The position numbers and the translations under genes are program-made. From Nakamurella lactea DSM 19367 (lineage in GTDB: Bacteria; Actinomycetota; Actinomycetes; Mycobacteriales; Nakamurellaceae): 64,000 nt of DNA. Below the pieces are notes generated by a model that did not search any database, was not told the DNA's origin, and saw only the letters and a list, made by a program, of their open reading frames with translations. Of the stretch, positions 17,253-25,527 are shown in pieces (the first letter of the stretch is position 1; each line of letters opens with the position of its first letter). The stretch is taken from positions 124,001 to 188,000 of the forward strand of contig NZ_KE384549.1 of the NCBI RefSeq assembly GCF_000426645.1, in the 5' to 3' direction.

Positions 17253-18577
17253 ATATCGCCTGGTGTACCCCATTCAGTAGTCATAGCGCGATAGGTCGAT
17301 TCAGTGCTTTGATCGTTGCCAGTATCCGGGAGCGACTTGGGTGGAACGTAGACCTGTACTTCGGGGAAGGCACTGGTGGCCGCACACAGCCGGACTCAGG
17401 AACGGCGCTGGGAGCAGATGCCGCTGTTCGGCTCGCCCGCTATGACCACATCATTTACAACATTGGGAATCACTACCGCAACCACGCGGATATCCTGTCC
17501 CTGACCGCTAGCGTTCCTGGCATTGTGATATTACATGACGTATCGCTGATCCACCTGATGTTGCCCATCCTGTTATCGAATGGGCCAACCAATTTGAAGG
17601 CTGAGTTGGCAGCGTATTATGGCGCGGACGGCGAAGCGATGGCAGGAGAGATGCTGGCAGATCCGTCTAGTTGGGCGGACGATCCCGAAAATGTTCTGAA
17701 GTACCCGATGCTGGACGCTGCACTTGCGACGGCGACGGCGGTGATTACGCATTCTGATTTTGCCGCTGAAATTGTGCGACAAGACTACGCTGGGGATGTG
17801 TGGCGCTTCCCGCTGCCCGCCCTGCATTTTGGCGACGATGAGCTGATGGAGGATGGACTGGACTTCCTCGACGACCGCCTGTTGATGGTCCAAGCAGGAA
17901 GTTTGAATCCTAATAAGTGCATTGAAACCGTGATTGATGCTTACGACAAATCTGGGGTTGCGCAGCGGGCGCAGTTGGTGATTTGTGGGTTTGGGAGCTC
18001 GGCACGCGTACGGGAGTTGAGGCGCGACGTACGTAGGCGCGGTCTCGATGAGAGTATTCGAGTCCTCGGGCAGGTGTCTGACCGAACGCTGCACGCCCTG
18101 CGGCGGCGCGCCGATATCGCCACTGTATTGCGTGATCCTTCTACTGAGGCGTCGAGCGCAGTCGTGCTTGACAGTATGGCCTACGGACTTGCTGTCATCA
18201 CTGTAAATAGTGGGCACTATGCAGAGCTGCCCGCGGACTCCGTTGCGCGCGTGGAGGTTCCGATACGAGTTGATGAGGTTGGGATGAGGCTGGTTGACCT
18301 CGTCGGCGATCTGACCGCGATGCGCGCAATGGGGGAGCGCGCCAAACAATACATTTCTCGCGAACATACTGCAGACCGCTATGCTGATGACTTAGCAGGA
18401 ATGATCGAGGAAGTCGGTGCGTTTGGTCGGCGAAAAGATCTTGCCACTCGATTAGCTGCGACTCTCACAAGGGTCGGACTCGGAGGCGAGGACGAGATCG
18501 TTGACGTTGTAGCTCGATCTGCTCACGAGATCCTATCGCCGAGACCTAATCGGGCGGAGGTTATCTACCATGATTAG
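17249..18577 (+). CDS. GT4 family glycosyltransferase, divergent
   Basis: A 442-residue GT-B protein. The N-terminal half begins MNIAWCTPFSSHSAIGRFSA and has the loop YNIGNHYRNHADIL followed by VILHDVSL; the donor half has LLMVQAGSLNPNKCIETVIDAY, LGQVSDRTLHALRRRADIA and PSTEASSAVVLDSMAYGLAV, a degenerate EX7E region. A C-terminal extension of about 60 residues has no clear counterpart in the neighbours. It is the last of three coupled, GC-poor genes; bases 17521-17580 inside it have only 26 G/C of 60. It ends tail to tail with the FkbM gene, with 18 bases between. Confidence 0.75.
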   Translation: MNIAWCTPFSSHSAIGRFSALIVASIRERLGWNVDLYFGEGTGGRTQPDSGTALGADAAVRLARYDHIIYNIGNHYRNHADILSLTASVPGIVILHDVSLIHLMLPILLSNGPTNLKAELAAYYGADGEAMAGEMLADPSSWADDPENVLKYPMLDAALATATAVITHSDFAAEIVRQDYAGDVWRFPLPALHFGDDELMEDGLDFLDDRLLMVQAGSLNPNKCIETVIDAYDKSGVAQRAQLVICGFGSSARVRELRRDVRRRGLDESIRVLGQVSDRTLHALRRRADIATVLRDPSTEASSAVVLDSMAYGLAVITVNSGHYAELPADSVARVEVPIRVDEVGMRLVDLVGDLTAMRAMGERAKQYISREHTADRYADDLAGMIEEVGAFGRRKDLATRLAATLTRVGLGGEDEIVDVVARSAHEILSPRPNRAEVIYHD

Positions 18578-18582
18578 TCGAG

Positions 18583-18608
18583 CTGGTGTCTGGGGTTACT
18601 GACTCCAG
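18583..18608. terminator. Candidate bidirectional terminator
   Basis: CTGGTGTC and GACTCCAG pair as a stem with one T:T mismatch around a 10-base loop. It lies across the meeting point of two convergent genes (stops at 18577 and 18596) and overlaps the last codons of the FkbM gene. Confidence 0.4.
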
Positions 18609-19735
18609 CGGCTTAAAGCCCGCCGGAGCACACGTAGCGGTTTGGTTACCTTCCAAGAGAGAGTTTCATGGGTTGCTTGAAGCTCTATTTGAAGCCTGTT
18701 CGCGTGGGATTGGAGACGATGTAGTTCGATGGATGCAGCAGCTGCACTGTTGGCTGCGGCAGCTTTGGCTGCCTCCGCATCTTTCTTCCACCTGTCTGCG
18801 GCCTGGTGTGAGGTGCGCTCACGTATACGGACTTCCGAAAGCTGCGCGCCTAGGTTTCGCAGATCTTCTTCGACCTGATTGAGCCGTCGCGCAAGTCGGT
18901 CTCGGTCGGCGGTCAGTTGGTCACGTTCCGCAACATGGTTGATGCGGTCTTGTAAAAGAGAGGTTTGGTCGTCGGTCAGCCGTTGGACTTCACCGTTGAG
19001 TCGGGTTATCTCACGCCTTGCGTTGATCGTCTTTGCAAGCTCATAGTTGTCGAGCACGTTCGCTGGGATAGTCACTTTATCGTGCAGCTCATCCCAGTGT
19101 TCGCCTGCGATGTAGAACCTCGAAAGTCCGTCGAACAGTCCGAATCGGTAGTCCGCTGCAAACAGTGGCGGTTCCCATTGTTCGTGAGAGGGGTTGGTCG
19201 TGTCTGGCTCGAGGGCTTCCGCGACGATGATCCAAGGTCGCCACCGGTCGAGATCGATGCTCTTCAGCACCTCGCCCTCGGCACCCTCGACATCGACCGA
19301 CATGAAATGGATGTCCGCGTGATCCCACCCCGCCTCCTCGAGCAGGTCGTCGAGCCGTCGCGTCGGAACTTCTATACGTTGGGCCTTGCCACGCCCGGTG
19401 GCTTCGTGACTCTTTGAGAGCGGTTCGCTGAGAGTCGACAGGCCGGTTTCTGGAATCTGGTAGAACACGACTGTGCCAGTTGGTTCGGCCGTTACTGCGA
19501 CTTCGAACAGCAGATCCTCGGGGCGTTGTTCACGATGACGTTCGGCGTAGGCGTGGACCGGCTCCACGGTGATGCCACGCCAACCCGTGTCGTAGAAGGC
19601 TCTGGTGACTGAATCGATCTCTGGATCGTTCGCGCCGATATCGATGTACCGGCCCTTGGTTATCCCGCCAAGGGCACGATGCAGAACGACGTCCTCACGG
19701 TTTTGAGCGTAGGAGACGAAGGGACCGTTGGTCAT
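18596..19735 (-). CDS. FkbM-type methyltransferase with C-terminal coiled coil
   Basis: A 379-residue protein in two parts. Residues 1-225 are an FkbM-like SAM-dependent methyltransferase: YIDIGANDPEIDSVT is the SAM loop, ITVEPVHAYA the acidic strand, and MSVDVEGAEGEVLKSI the family signature; FkbM enzymes usually O-methylate sugars. Residues about 236-357 are heptad-rich coiled coil with few prolines. The tail LSWKVTKPLRVLRRALSR is basic and amphipathic. The same tail ends the small protein at 25054-25404. The gene is last in the operon with the Wzm/Wzt exporter, and its start overlaps the wzt stop. The layout recalls WbdD, which caps O-antigen chains and measures them with a coiled coil; that link is inference. 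Confidence 0.82.
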   Translation of the reverse strand: MTNGPFVSYAQNREDVVLHRALGGITKGRYIDIGANDPEIDSVTRAFYDTGWRGITVEPVHAYAERHREQRPEDLLFEVAVTAEPTGTVVFYQIPETGLSTLSEPLSKSHEATGRGKAQRIEVPTRRLDDLLEEAGWDHADIHFMSVDVEGAEGEVLKSIDLDRWRPWIIVAEALEPDTTNPSHEQWEPPLFAADYRFGLFDGLSRFYIAGEHWDELHDKVTIPANVLDNYELAKTINARREITRLNGEVQRLTDDQTSLLQDRINHVAERDQLTADRDRLARRLNQVEEDLRNLGAQLSEVRIRERTSHQAADRWKKDAEAAKAAAANSAAAASIELHRLQSHANRLQIELQATHETLSWKVTKPLRVLRRALSRWSQ

Positions 19736-20955
19736 CGTTCAACGGTAGCTGAGGTGTCTTCGTGCTCGAGCAACGTCGCCCGGACGTCGATGAATCCGAA
19801 ACTGTGGCCCAGGGTCTCCACGCTGAGAGGCGCGCCATTTGCGTACCGGTGGATTTCTGTCCCGTTCGTCCGGTAGATCGTTCCCGTGATGTCGTACTGA
19901 CCTTCGTTGAGCGCCAGGTGTGGAAGCCGAAAGGTGAACGAACGGCTGCCCGAGATCTCCGGGATGGCAAGCTGCATCATTTTCGTACTCGTGGCGTAGA
20001 CAGTTTGACCGAGGGAGTTGTCGATCCCGACGCCGATGAGGGGATGGTCCAGCGTGCCGTCCGCGGTGATATCGAGGTGCACATCGACATCGCCTCCGGT
20101 GGTGATGGCATCCAGCGGTCGGCCCAGATGGTCGGTGATGCGGACCGCCGTCACTCTTGCGGCGGTCTGGGGTTCGAGGGAATCGTGTTGTTCCCGAGAG
20201 ATGTCCTCCCGTCTCATCTCCTCGAAGTCCGAGCGCAGATGCCGGAGTGCGTCGATCGGATCGCCGTCGACCTCGACATTGCCGTGGTCGAGAACGATGG
20301 CCCGGTCACAGAGGTCGGCCACCTGATCCATCGAGTGGGTCACGACGATGATTGTCCGACCCTCGCTCTGGAACTCGCGGATCCGGTCCATGCACTTGCG
20401 CTGGAAGGGTTCGTCACCGACGCTGAGTACCTCGTCCACCAGCAACACGTCCGGATCCACGTGAACCGCTACGGCGAAGGCCAGCCGGACGTACATGCCG
20501 GACGAGTAGAACTTGACCTGGGTGTCGATGAACGGCTCGATGCCGGAAAAGTCGACGATGGCGTCGAAGTACTTGTTCGTTTGCTTTGTCGTCAGGCCCA
20601 GGATTGATGCGTTGAGGTAGACGTTCTCGCGGCCGGTGAGGTCAGGATGAAATCCTGCTCCCAACTCCAGGAGAGCCGCGATCCTGCCCCGGTGCTCGAC
20701 GGTTCCGGATGTGGGGTGAAGGATGCCACCGATCAGCTTGAGTAGCGTCGATTTGCCCGACCCGTTCGCACCGATCAATCCGACCGTCGAACCTGCGCCA
20801 ATTTCGACGTTGACGTTCCGGAGTGCCCAGAAATCTTCCTTGTGCCTGTTCGAGCGCCCGAAGTTCACCAGCCGCTCTTTGAGTGACTTCTCCTTACGGA
20901 TGACGAAGCGCTTCGACACGTCCTGGACACGAACGACGGTAGGTGATCCGGTCAT
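19732..20955 (-). CDS. wzt: Polysaccharide ABC exporter ATP-binding subunit (Wzt-like)
   Basis: A 407-residue ATPase. The N-terminal half has Walker A GANGSGKST near residue 62, the subfamily signature FYSSGMYVRLAFA in place of LSGGQ, Walker B DVLLVDEVLSVGD and the switch VVTHS. Residues from about 255 form an extra C-terminal beta-rich domain (from AARVTAVRITDHLGRPLDAI to the end), as in Wzt proteins whose C-terminal domain binds the capped end of the polysaccharide before export. With Wzm at 20957-21871 it would move a finished, lipid-linked polymer across the membrane. It sits one base after the wzm stop and overlaps the FkbM gene. TagH-like teichoic-acid export is the alternative. Confidence 0.9.
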   Translation of the reverse strand: MTGSPTVVRVQDVSKRFVIRKEKSLKERLVNFGRSNRHKEDFWALRNVNVEIGAGSTVGLIGANGSGKSTLLKLIGGILHPTSGTVEHRGRIAALLELGAGFHPDLTGRENVYLNASILGLTTKQTNKYFDAIVDFSGIEPFIDTQVKFYSSGMYVRLAFAVAVHVDPDVLLVDEVLSVGDEPFQRKCMDRIREFQSEGRTIIVVTHSMDQVADLCDRAIVLDHGNVEVDGDPIDALRHLRSDFEEMRREDISREQHDSLEPQTAARVTAVRITDHLGRPLDAITTGGDVDVHLDITADGTLDHPLIGVGIDNSLGQTVYATSTKMMQLAIPEISGSRSFTFRLPHLALNEGQYDITGTIYRTNGTEIHRYANGAPLSVETLGHSFGFIDVRATLLEHEDTSATVER

Positions 20956-20956
20956 G

Positions 20957-21871
20957 TCACAGCTCCTGGGCGAAGTTGGCCTGTAGACGGGCGAAGACCC
21001 GCTGGAAGACCCACAGCAAAATCAGTCCGACGACAAGGGCCGCGGCAGCATGGACACCGAGCCCGGTCGGCTGTGGCTTGTCGGATCCCGCCACCCACAA
21101 CCCACGCTGGAAGTACATCACCGCGATCGTCACGGGGTTGGCAAGATAGAGGTCGCCCCAGATGGTCCCACCGATCTGTCCGGACACCTGTTCCCAGGAG
21201 TAGACGATCGGCGAGGCCCAGAACCCCACCATCAGGGCGATCTCGACCAGCCACTGCACGTCGCGGAGGTACACGTTGACCGCAGACAGCAAGAATGCCC
21301 AGGCGGTCGCCCAGATCAAGATGATGGCGATGCCGGCCACTACAAAGACCAGTCGGTCGAGACCGGGTGGGCTCCCGGTCAGCAACGTCGCGACGTAGAG
21401 AATGGCCAACTGAATGAAGAAATTGACGAGCGCGGAGCCGATCACCGAGAGTGGAAACACCTCCCGCGGGAGATAGATCTTCTTGACCAATCCGCCATTT
21501 CCGACGATCGATCCGGTACCGGTCGAGACGATCTCGGAAAAGAGTGTCCATGCAGTCAATCCTGCGAAGATGTAGATCGCGAACTCGGGGATCGAGCGTT
21601 CCGCGCCGAGGAACTTGCCGATGGCGAAGTAGTAGACCAAAAGCATTGCTAGTGGCTTGATGAGCGTCCAAAGGAAGCCCAATACGCTGTCCTTGTACCG
21701 CGCTTTGAGTTCGCGGCGGACCAACAGTCGCAGCAGTTCGCGATATTGCCACACGCCACGAATGGATGCCCCGGTGCCGGCGAGGAATCCGGTAGTCGGA
21801 CCGGCAGGTACCAACGGTTCGGTTGCCAGTCTCGCAGCGCGCTTGTCCCGCTCCAGATCGTGCACGCTCAT
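20957..21871 (-). CDS. wzm: Polysaccharide ABC exporter permease (Wzm-like)
   Basis: A 304-residue ABC-2 type permease with an N-terminal cytoplasmic helix and about six membrane segments. YRELLRLLVRRELKARYKDS followed by LGFLWTLIKPLAMLLVYYFA is the classic start of Wzm/TagG/RfbA permeases, and the end region has the proline-rich loop WASPIVYSWEQV and ANPVTIAVMYFQRGLW. It pairs with the ATPase in the next gene to export polysaccharide. ATG 21871 overlaps the stop of the GT4 gene upstream. Confidence 0.92.
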   Translation of the reverse strand: MSVHDLERDKRAARLATEPLVPAGPTTGFLAGTGASIRGVWQYRELLRLLVRRELKARYKDSVLGFLWTLIKPLAMLLVYYFAIGKFLGAERSIPEFAIYIFAGLTAWTLFSEIVSTGTGSIVGNGGLVKKIYLPREVFPLSVIGSALVNFFIQLAILYVATLLTGSPPGLDRLVFVVAGIAIILIWATAWAFLLSAVNVYLRDVQWLVEIALMVGFWASPIVYSWEQVSGQIGGTIWGDLYLANPVTIAVMYFQRGLWVAGSDKPQPTGLGVHAAAALVVGLILLWVFQRVFARLQANFAQEL

Positions 21872-23493
21872 CGACTCATCACCTCGGACTCCGCCAGCCC
21901 CGTTCGCGTCGATCTATCTGGGGACAACACCGTTGGTGTGGGCATCGTTCCCATCAGTGCCTCCCAGGTCTCGCGCGCGTATTGGTCCCAGGTGCGTTGT
22001 TCACGGGCCAATGCCTGCCTGCCCAACTCGTCGAGCAAAGCGTCGTCGACGAGCAGCGTGCGCATGGCTTCGACGATGGATGCGTCGTCCCGGGGATTGA
22101 CGAGTAGCGCGCCGCCACCGGCGTCGGCGATCTCCTTCATCGACCCGAAGTTCGAGGTGATCACCGGTGTGCCGACGGACAACGACTCGACGATCGGCAA
22201 CCCGAAACCTTCGTTCACGGAGGGAAAGACGGTGAACCTCGCTAGCTCGTAGGCGCCCCACAGCAGATCGTCCTTGGCGGCCGAGATCGTTTCGACCGGC
22301 CGACCCGCCAGCTGGAGTTTCTGCAGGTCGGCGGTGAAAATATCCGAGTTCCAGGCGTTGCCGCCGATGAAGGTCAGGGAGAACCTAAGACCTTCGCGCC
22401 ACAGCACCTCGGCGGCGTGCAGCACGGCAACATGGTTCTTGCGAGGTTCGTGACTGCCGACCACCAGCACCATCGGAAGCTCCCCGAGCAGCAACCGCTC
22501 CCCGGCGATCTTTCGCCGTGTTCTGGAGGGTGCGGGCGGTTCGGAGGCCAGGACCACAGGCTCGATCCGCGGCCCCTGGACGTCGATACTGTCGAGCATC
22601 TTCCGCCACCCCCGGTATTCGCCGGCGGCGGCATGTGAGATCGGCACTACCACAGCCGCACCGCGGAGCGCGACCAGGTTGCGGGTGAAGCCCGGAATCA
22701 GCCCATGATGGGCCGTCTCCGCTGTGGTGACCGGAACCAGGTCATATCCGATCGCTCCGAAGGTGCTGCGCGAGTATTTGGCGAGTGCCTGCACCCGACC
22801 TGTGCGCTCGACCTCTGCCGCCAGCTCAGGTAACAGGTACCGGCAGCCCCATGGAACCACCAACGGATCGTTTTCTGGGATGGTCACCGGCGGTCCGCCC
22901 CAAAAGGCCCGATGAGCTTCAGCGGCGGACAACGCGCGCATCGCGGTGAGATCGTCCGTCCAACCGATCATCAACGGACGGTGGTCGGCGGCCCATCGAC
23001 GGGTCGCCTCACGGGTGACCCGTTGAATACCGGTGGCGAAGTCTGTACGCGACGTGTGATGCACATCGACAACGACGCGGTCGGTGACGACCGAGACTTG
23101 GCGCCAGGGGCCGGCATCGAGGAGCCGGGGGAGTGGCCCGTTCCACAGACCGGCACGAAGAGCGGCCAGAACGCCGTCGAGTTCGGCCGCTCGATGGATG
23201 GCGATCACCCTCGCGGTGTCAGGCAGCTTCCCTTCTAGAACGGCGAGGGTGAGCCAGGTCTTCTCCGGGTCCATCGGCGTCAGCAGGTCTTGCAGTCGTG
23301 CCACCAATGAGGCGGTGTTCTTGGCGCCAGGCATCCGGCCGTTGAGGGCTGAGATCAACACGCCTATCCGCTGACGGAGGGCGTCCCGCCTGCTCGCACC
23401 GTGCCCGTCGATGTCATTGGCCAGGGCTTCGAGTGTCAGCCTCGGCGCGCGTCTGCGCACCAGGACGGAGCGAACGCGATCACTGATCGGCAT
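21868..23493 (-). CDS. Long GT4 glycosyltransferase with N-terminal extension
   Basis: About 541 residues. A GT4 core occupies the C-terminal two thirds: VDVHHTSRTDFATGIQRVTR at the glycine loop, VLVVGSHEPRKNHVAVL, SVNEGFGLPIVESLSVGTPV and the end RTWDQYARETWEAL. The first 150 residues are mostly helical and of unknown function, with a matching region in the next gene upstream. The ATG at 23493 is chosen because GGAGGAGG lies just upstream; a longer reading to 23562 has no such site. It overlaps the upstream gene by 14 bases and the wzm start by 4. Probably a polymerising or branching transferase for the exported polymer; donor unknown. Confidence 0.82.
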   Translation of the reverse strand: MPISDRVRSVLVRRRAPRLTLEALANDIDGHGASRRDALRQRIGVLISALNGRMPGAKNTASLVARLQDLLTPMDPEKTWLTLAVLEGKLPDTARVIAIHRAAELDGVLAALRAGLWNGPLPRLLDAGPWRQVSVVTDRVVVDVHHTSRTDFATGIQRVTREATRRWAADHRPLMIGWTDDLTAMRALSAAEAHRAFWGGPPVTIPENDPLVVPWGCRYLLPELAAEVERTGRVQALAKYSRSTFGAIGYDLVPVTTAETAHHGLIPGFTRNLVALRGAAVVVPISHAAAGEYRGWRKMLDSIDVQGPRIEPVVLASEPPAPSRTRRKIAGERLLLGELPMVLVVGSHEPRKNHVAVLHAAEVLWREGLRFSLTFIGGNAWNSDIFTADLQKLQLAGRPVETISAAKDDLLWGAYELARFTVFPSVNEGFGLPIVESLSVGTPVITSNFGSMKEIADAGGGALLVNPRDDASIVEAMRTLLVDDALLDELGRQALAREQRTWDQYARETWEALMGTMPTPTVLSPDRSTRTGLAESEVMSR

Positions 23494-25057
23494 GCGTGTC
23501 CTCCTCCGTCCTGACTGCGCCCAGTTCGGGCTCGACCAGGCGCGACCACAGTTCTTCGGCATATTCTGCCCAGCTGCGGCCGCCGCGTCCGGCGATCTCG
23601 GACCGCAGTACCGCCAGTCGCTCGGGCTCGGTCAGCAGAGTTCTCATCGCGGTGAACAGCTCCGCATCCTCGCGTGGGTCGATGGTCAGGGTGCCACCGC
23701 CGACGGCTATCTCGGCCGTCGAGCCGTACCTGGTGGTGATCACCGGAGTGCCGAACGAAAGCGATTCCACGACCGGCAATCCGTATCCCTCATGGATCGA
23801 TGGGAAGACCGAGAACGAGGCTTCCCGATAGGAACGTTCGAGGATCTCGTCGGAGGCCGCTTTGAGGACCTCGACGGGGCGACCGGCGGCTACCAAGTCC
23901 GCGGCGCGGCGCGGGAAGTCACGACCCCAGCCGCTTCCGCCGATGAAACGCAAGCGGAAATTGAGCCCGTCACGCCAGAGCCGCTCGGCACAATGCAGAA
24001 CGGCCAGATGATTCTTTCGTGGCTCGTGTGAACCGACCACGAGCACCAAGGGTGTGCCGACCGCAGCGATAACTGTGTCGGCGATCGCGGCCGGCGGATC
24101 GGGCAGCATCACCGAGAACACCTGCGGCCCGACGAGTCCCTGGGTCGGCAGCATTTCGACGAATCCCTGCATCTCCGTCGCCGCCGCGGCGGAGATGCCG
24201 GCGATCCGCGAGGAGAATTTCAGGGCAGTGAGGTATCGGACAAATTTGCCGGCGTCAGCCGGTGGGACGAGGTCGGCGGAAACGATCGGGATTGCGTCGT
24301 ATCCGATGGCCACCAGTCTGCTTCCCGACCAGGCACCGACGGACGCGAGTCGGTCGCTGACGCCCGAGGGCGGCACTTCCACCAGGGCGACCACGCTGTG
24401 CCATGGGACCACAATCCGGGTTCGGATCGGCTGCGTCACGACATCACCGTCCCGGGGGGAGACGGGTGCGCCCTGGTGGTCAGGACGGGCGGCGGTGGAC
24501 GACGACCAATCGAGAACGCGGCTTGTTTCGCGGTCATCGAGCAGACGGAGCGCACCGCCGGACTCGGTCCACACCGCAAGAGTCACCTGGTGGCGCTGGT
24601 CCCATTCCGGCAACAGGTTTCGGACCACCCGCTGGATGCCGGTGTGTAAATCGTGCTTGGCCGAGTGATCGACGTCGACCAGCACACCGTGGGTCAGCAC
24701 CTCCATCTCCGAGAGCGGTTCGCCATGGTCCTGCGCCAGCGCCAGCCCCAGGTCGAGCAGCTCGATGGCCGCTTGATCTGTTGTCTCCAGCTTGAGGATC
24801 CGGCGGGCTTGCGCCACTTCGTCCCGAGTTGGATATGCGGCGGCCAGAGCGGTCAACACCAGCCACACCTGGTCGGCGGCCGGCTGATCTCCCAGCTGGC
24901 GGATCAAGGCGTCGAGAACGGTTGCCGCGTCGTCAGCCGGATCCTCGACGCGACCGGGTTGCCCTGCGTCGAACAGCAGGTCGGCCGCGCTGCGGAGGCG
25001 CTGTGCCAGGGCGAACCGGGCGCTTTCGGCGGCGCTGATTTCGGTTGCCCGAGTCAC
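23480..25057 (-). CDS. Long GT4 glycosyltransferase with N-terminal extension
   Basis: About 525 residues, a paralogue of the preceding entry: an N-terminal helical region of some 150 residues, then VDVDHSAKHDLHTGIQRVVR, VLVVGSHEPRKNHLAVL, SIHEGYGLPVVESLSFGTPV and the end RSWAEYAEELWSRLV. Both proteins keep a PRKNH motif in the donor-binding half and the EX7E glutamates. GTG 25057 overlaps the stop of the small coiled-coil gene (GTGA). Two similar enzymes in one operon suggest that each adds one residue type of a repeat unit; that is inference. Confidence 0.82.
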   Translation of the reverse strand: MTRATEISAAESARFALAQRLRSAADLLFDAGQPGRVEDPADDAATVLDALIRQLGDQPAADQVWLVLTALAAAYPTRDEVAQARRILKLETTDQAAIELLDLGLALAQDHGEPLSEMEVLTHGVLVDVDHSAKHDLHTGIQRVVRNLLPEWDQRHQVTLAVWTESGGALRLLDDRETSRVLDWSSSTAARPDHQGAPVSPRDGDVVTQPIRTRIVVPWHSVVALVEVPPSGVSDRLASVGAWSGSRLVAIGYDAIPIVSADLVPPADAGKFVRYLTALKFSSRIAGISAAAATEMQGFVEMLPTQGLVGPQVFSVMLPDPPAAIADTVIAAVGTPLVLVVGSHEPRKNHLAVLHCAERLWRDGLNFRLRFIGGSGWGRDFPRRAADLVAAGRPVEVLKAASDEILERSYREASFSVFPSIHEGYGLPVVESLSFGTPVITTRYGSTAEIAVGGGTLTIDPREDAELFTAMRTLLTEPERLAVLRSEIAGRGGRSWAEYAEELWSRLVEPELGAVRTEEDTHADQ

Positions 25058-25404
25058 CGACCGACCACCTTGAGGACCGTTCGGACCGATCGCAGCGGCT
25101 TGGTCACCCGCCAGGAAAGCGTGTGACGGATTGCCTCGAGCTCTTGGGTCACGGCGTGAGTGTGGCTACGCAGAAACTCCAACTCATCCGAGGACGACAT
25201 AGGCCGTGCCGCGGCTGCGGTGGTGGCCCAACTCGCCACGGCGCGGGTTCGCCAGGCGATCGCTGTCGCCAATGCTGCCTGCTCGTTCGACCGGGCGGCT
25301 GCCAGTTCGGAGCTGAGTTTTCGGATGCGCTCCCGGGCTTGTCGAAGCTCGGACTCGTCACTCTGATCCGGGGGAGTCGGCTCAGTGCCGGGTTCAATGC
25401 TCAC
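25054..25404 (-). CDS. Small coiled-coil protein with basic C-terminal tail
   Basis: A 116-residue protein with no recognised enzyme domain. Residues 1-18 are acidic and proline-rich, residues 19-45 heptad-like (LRQARERIRKLSSELAAARS), and residues 70-116 helical, ending LSWRVTKPLRSVRTVLK. The last 34 residues of this region align with the end of the FkbM protein at 18596-19735 with 18 identities. There is no signal peptide or membrane span, but the basic tail could lie on the membrane surface. It is the first gene of the exporter operon and starts with GTG at 25404, seven bases after a TACTAT box, so the message may be leaderless. Possible scaffold for the glycosyltransferases. Confidence 0.6.
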   Translation of the reverse strand: MSIEPGTEPTPPDQSDESELRQARERIRKLSSELAAARSNEQAALATAIAWRTRAVASWATTAAAARPMSSSDELEFLRSHTHAVTQELEAIRHTLSWRVTKPLRSVRTVLKVVGR

Positions 25405-25410
25405 TCCGGG

Positions 25411-25416
25411 ATAGTA
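25411..25416 (-). promoter_or_regulatory. -10 box for the wzm/wzt operon (leaderless type)
   Basis: TACTAT on the minus strand ends seven bases before the GTG start at 25404, the spacing expected if transcription starts at or next to the start codon. No convincing -35 box is seen. It would drive the operon 25404 to 18596. Confidence 0.5.
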
Positions 25417-25527
25417 ACCGTGCTGTGACGTGCGGCCTGGAGCCCGAGGCTGCGACGGGTGGGATTGATCACGGCCGGACGGGGCCGAGCGGCACGAGTT
25501 GCGCAGTCCCCGCAGGGCGCAATGTCG

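Noticed and set aside
15184-18577. Mobile element around the GC-poor block
   Set aside because: No transposase, integrase, terminal repeats or tRNA attachment site was found at either edge.
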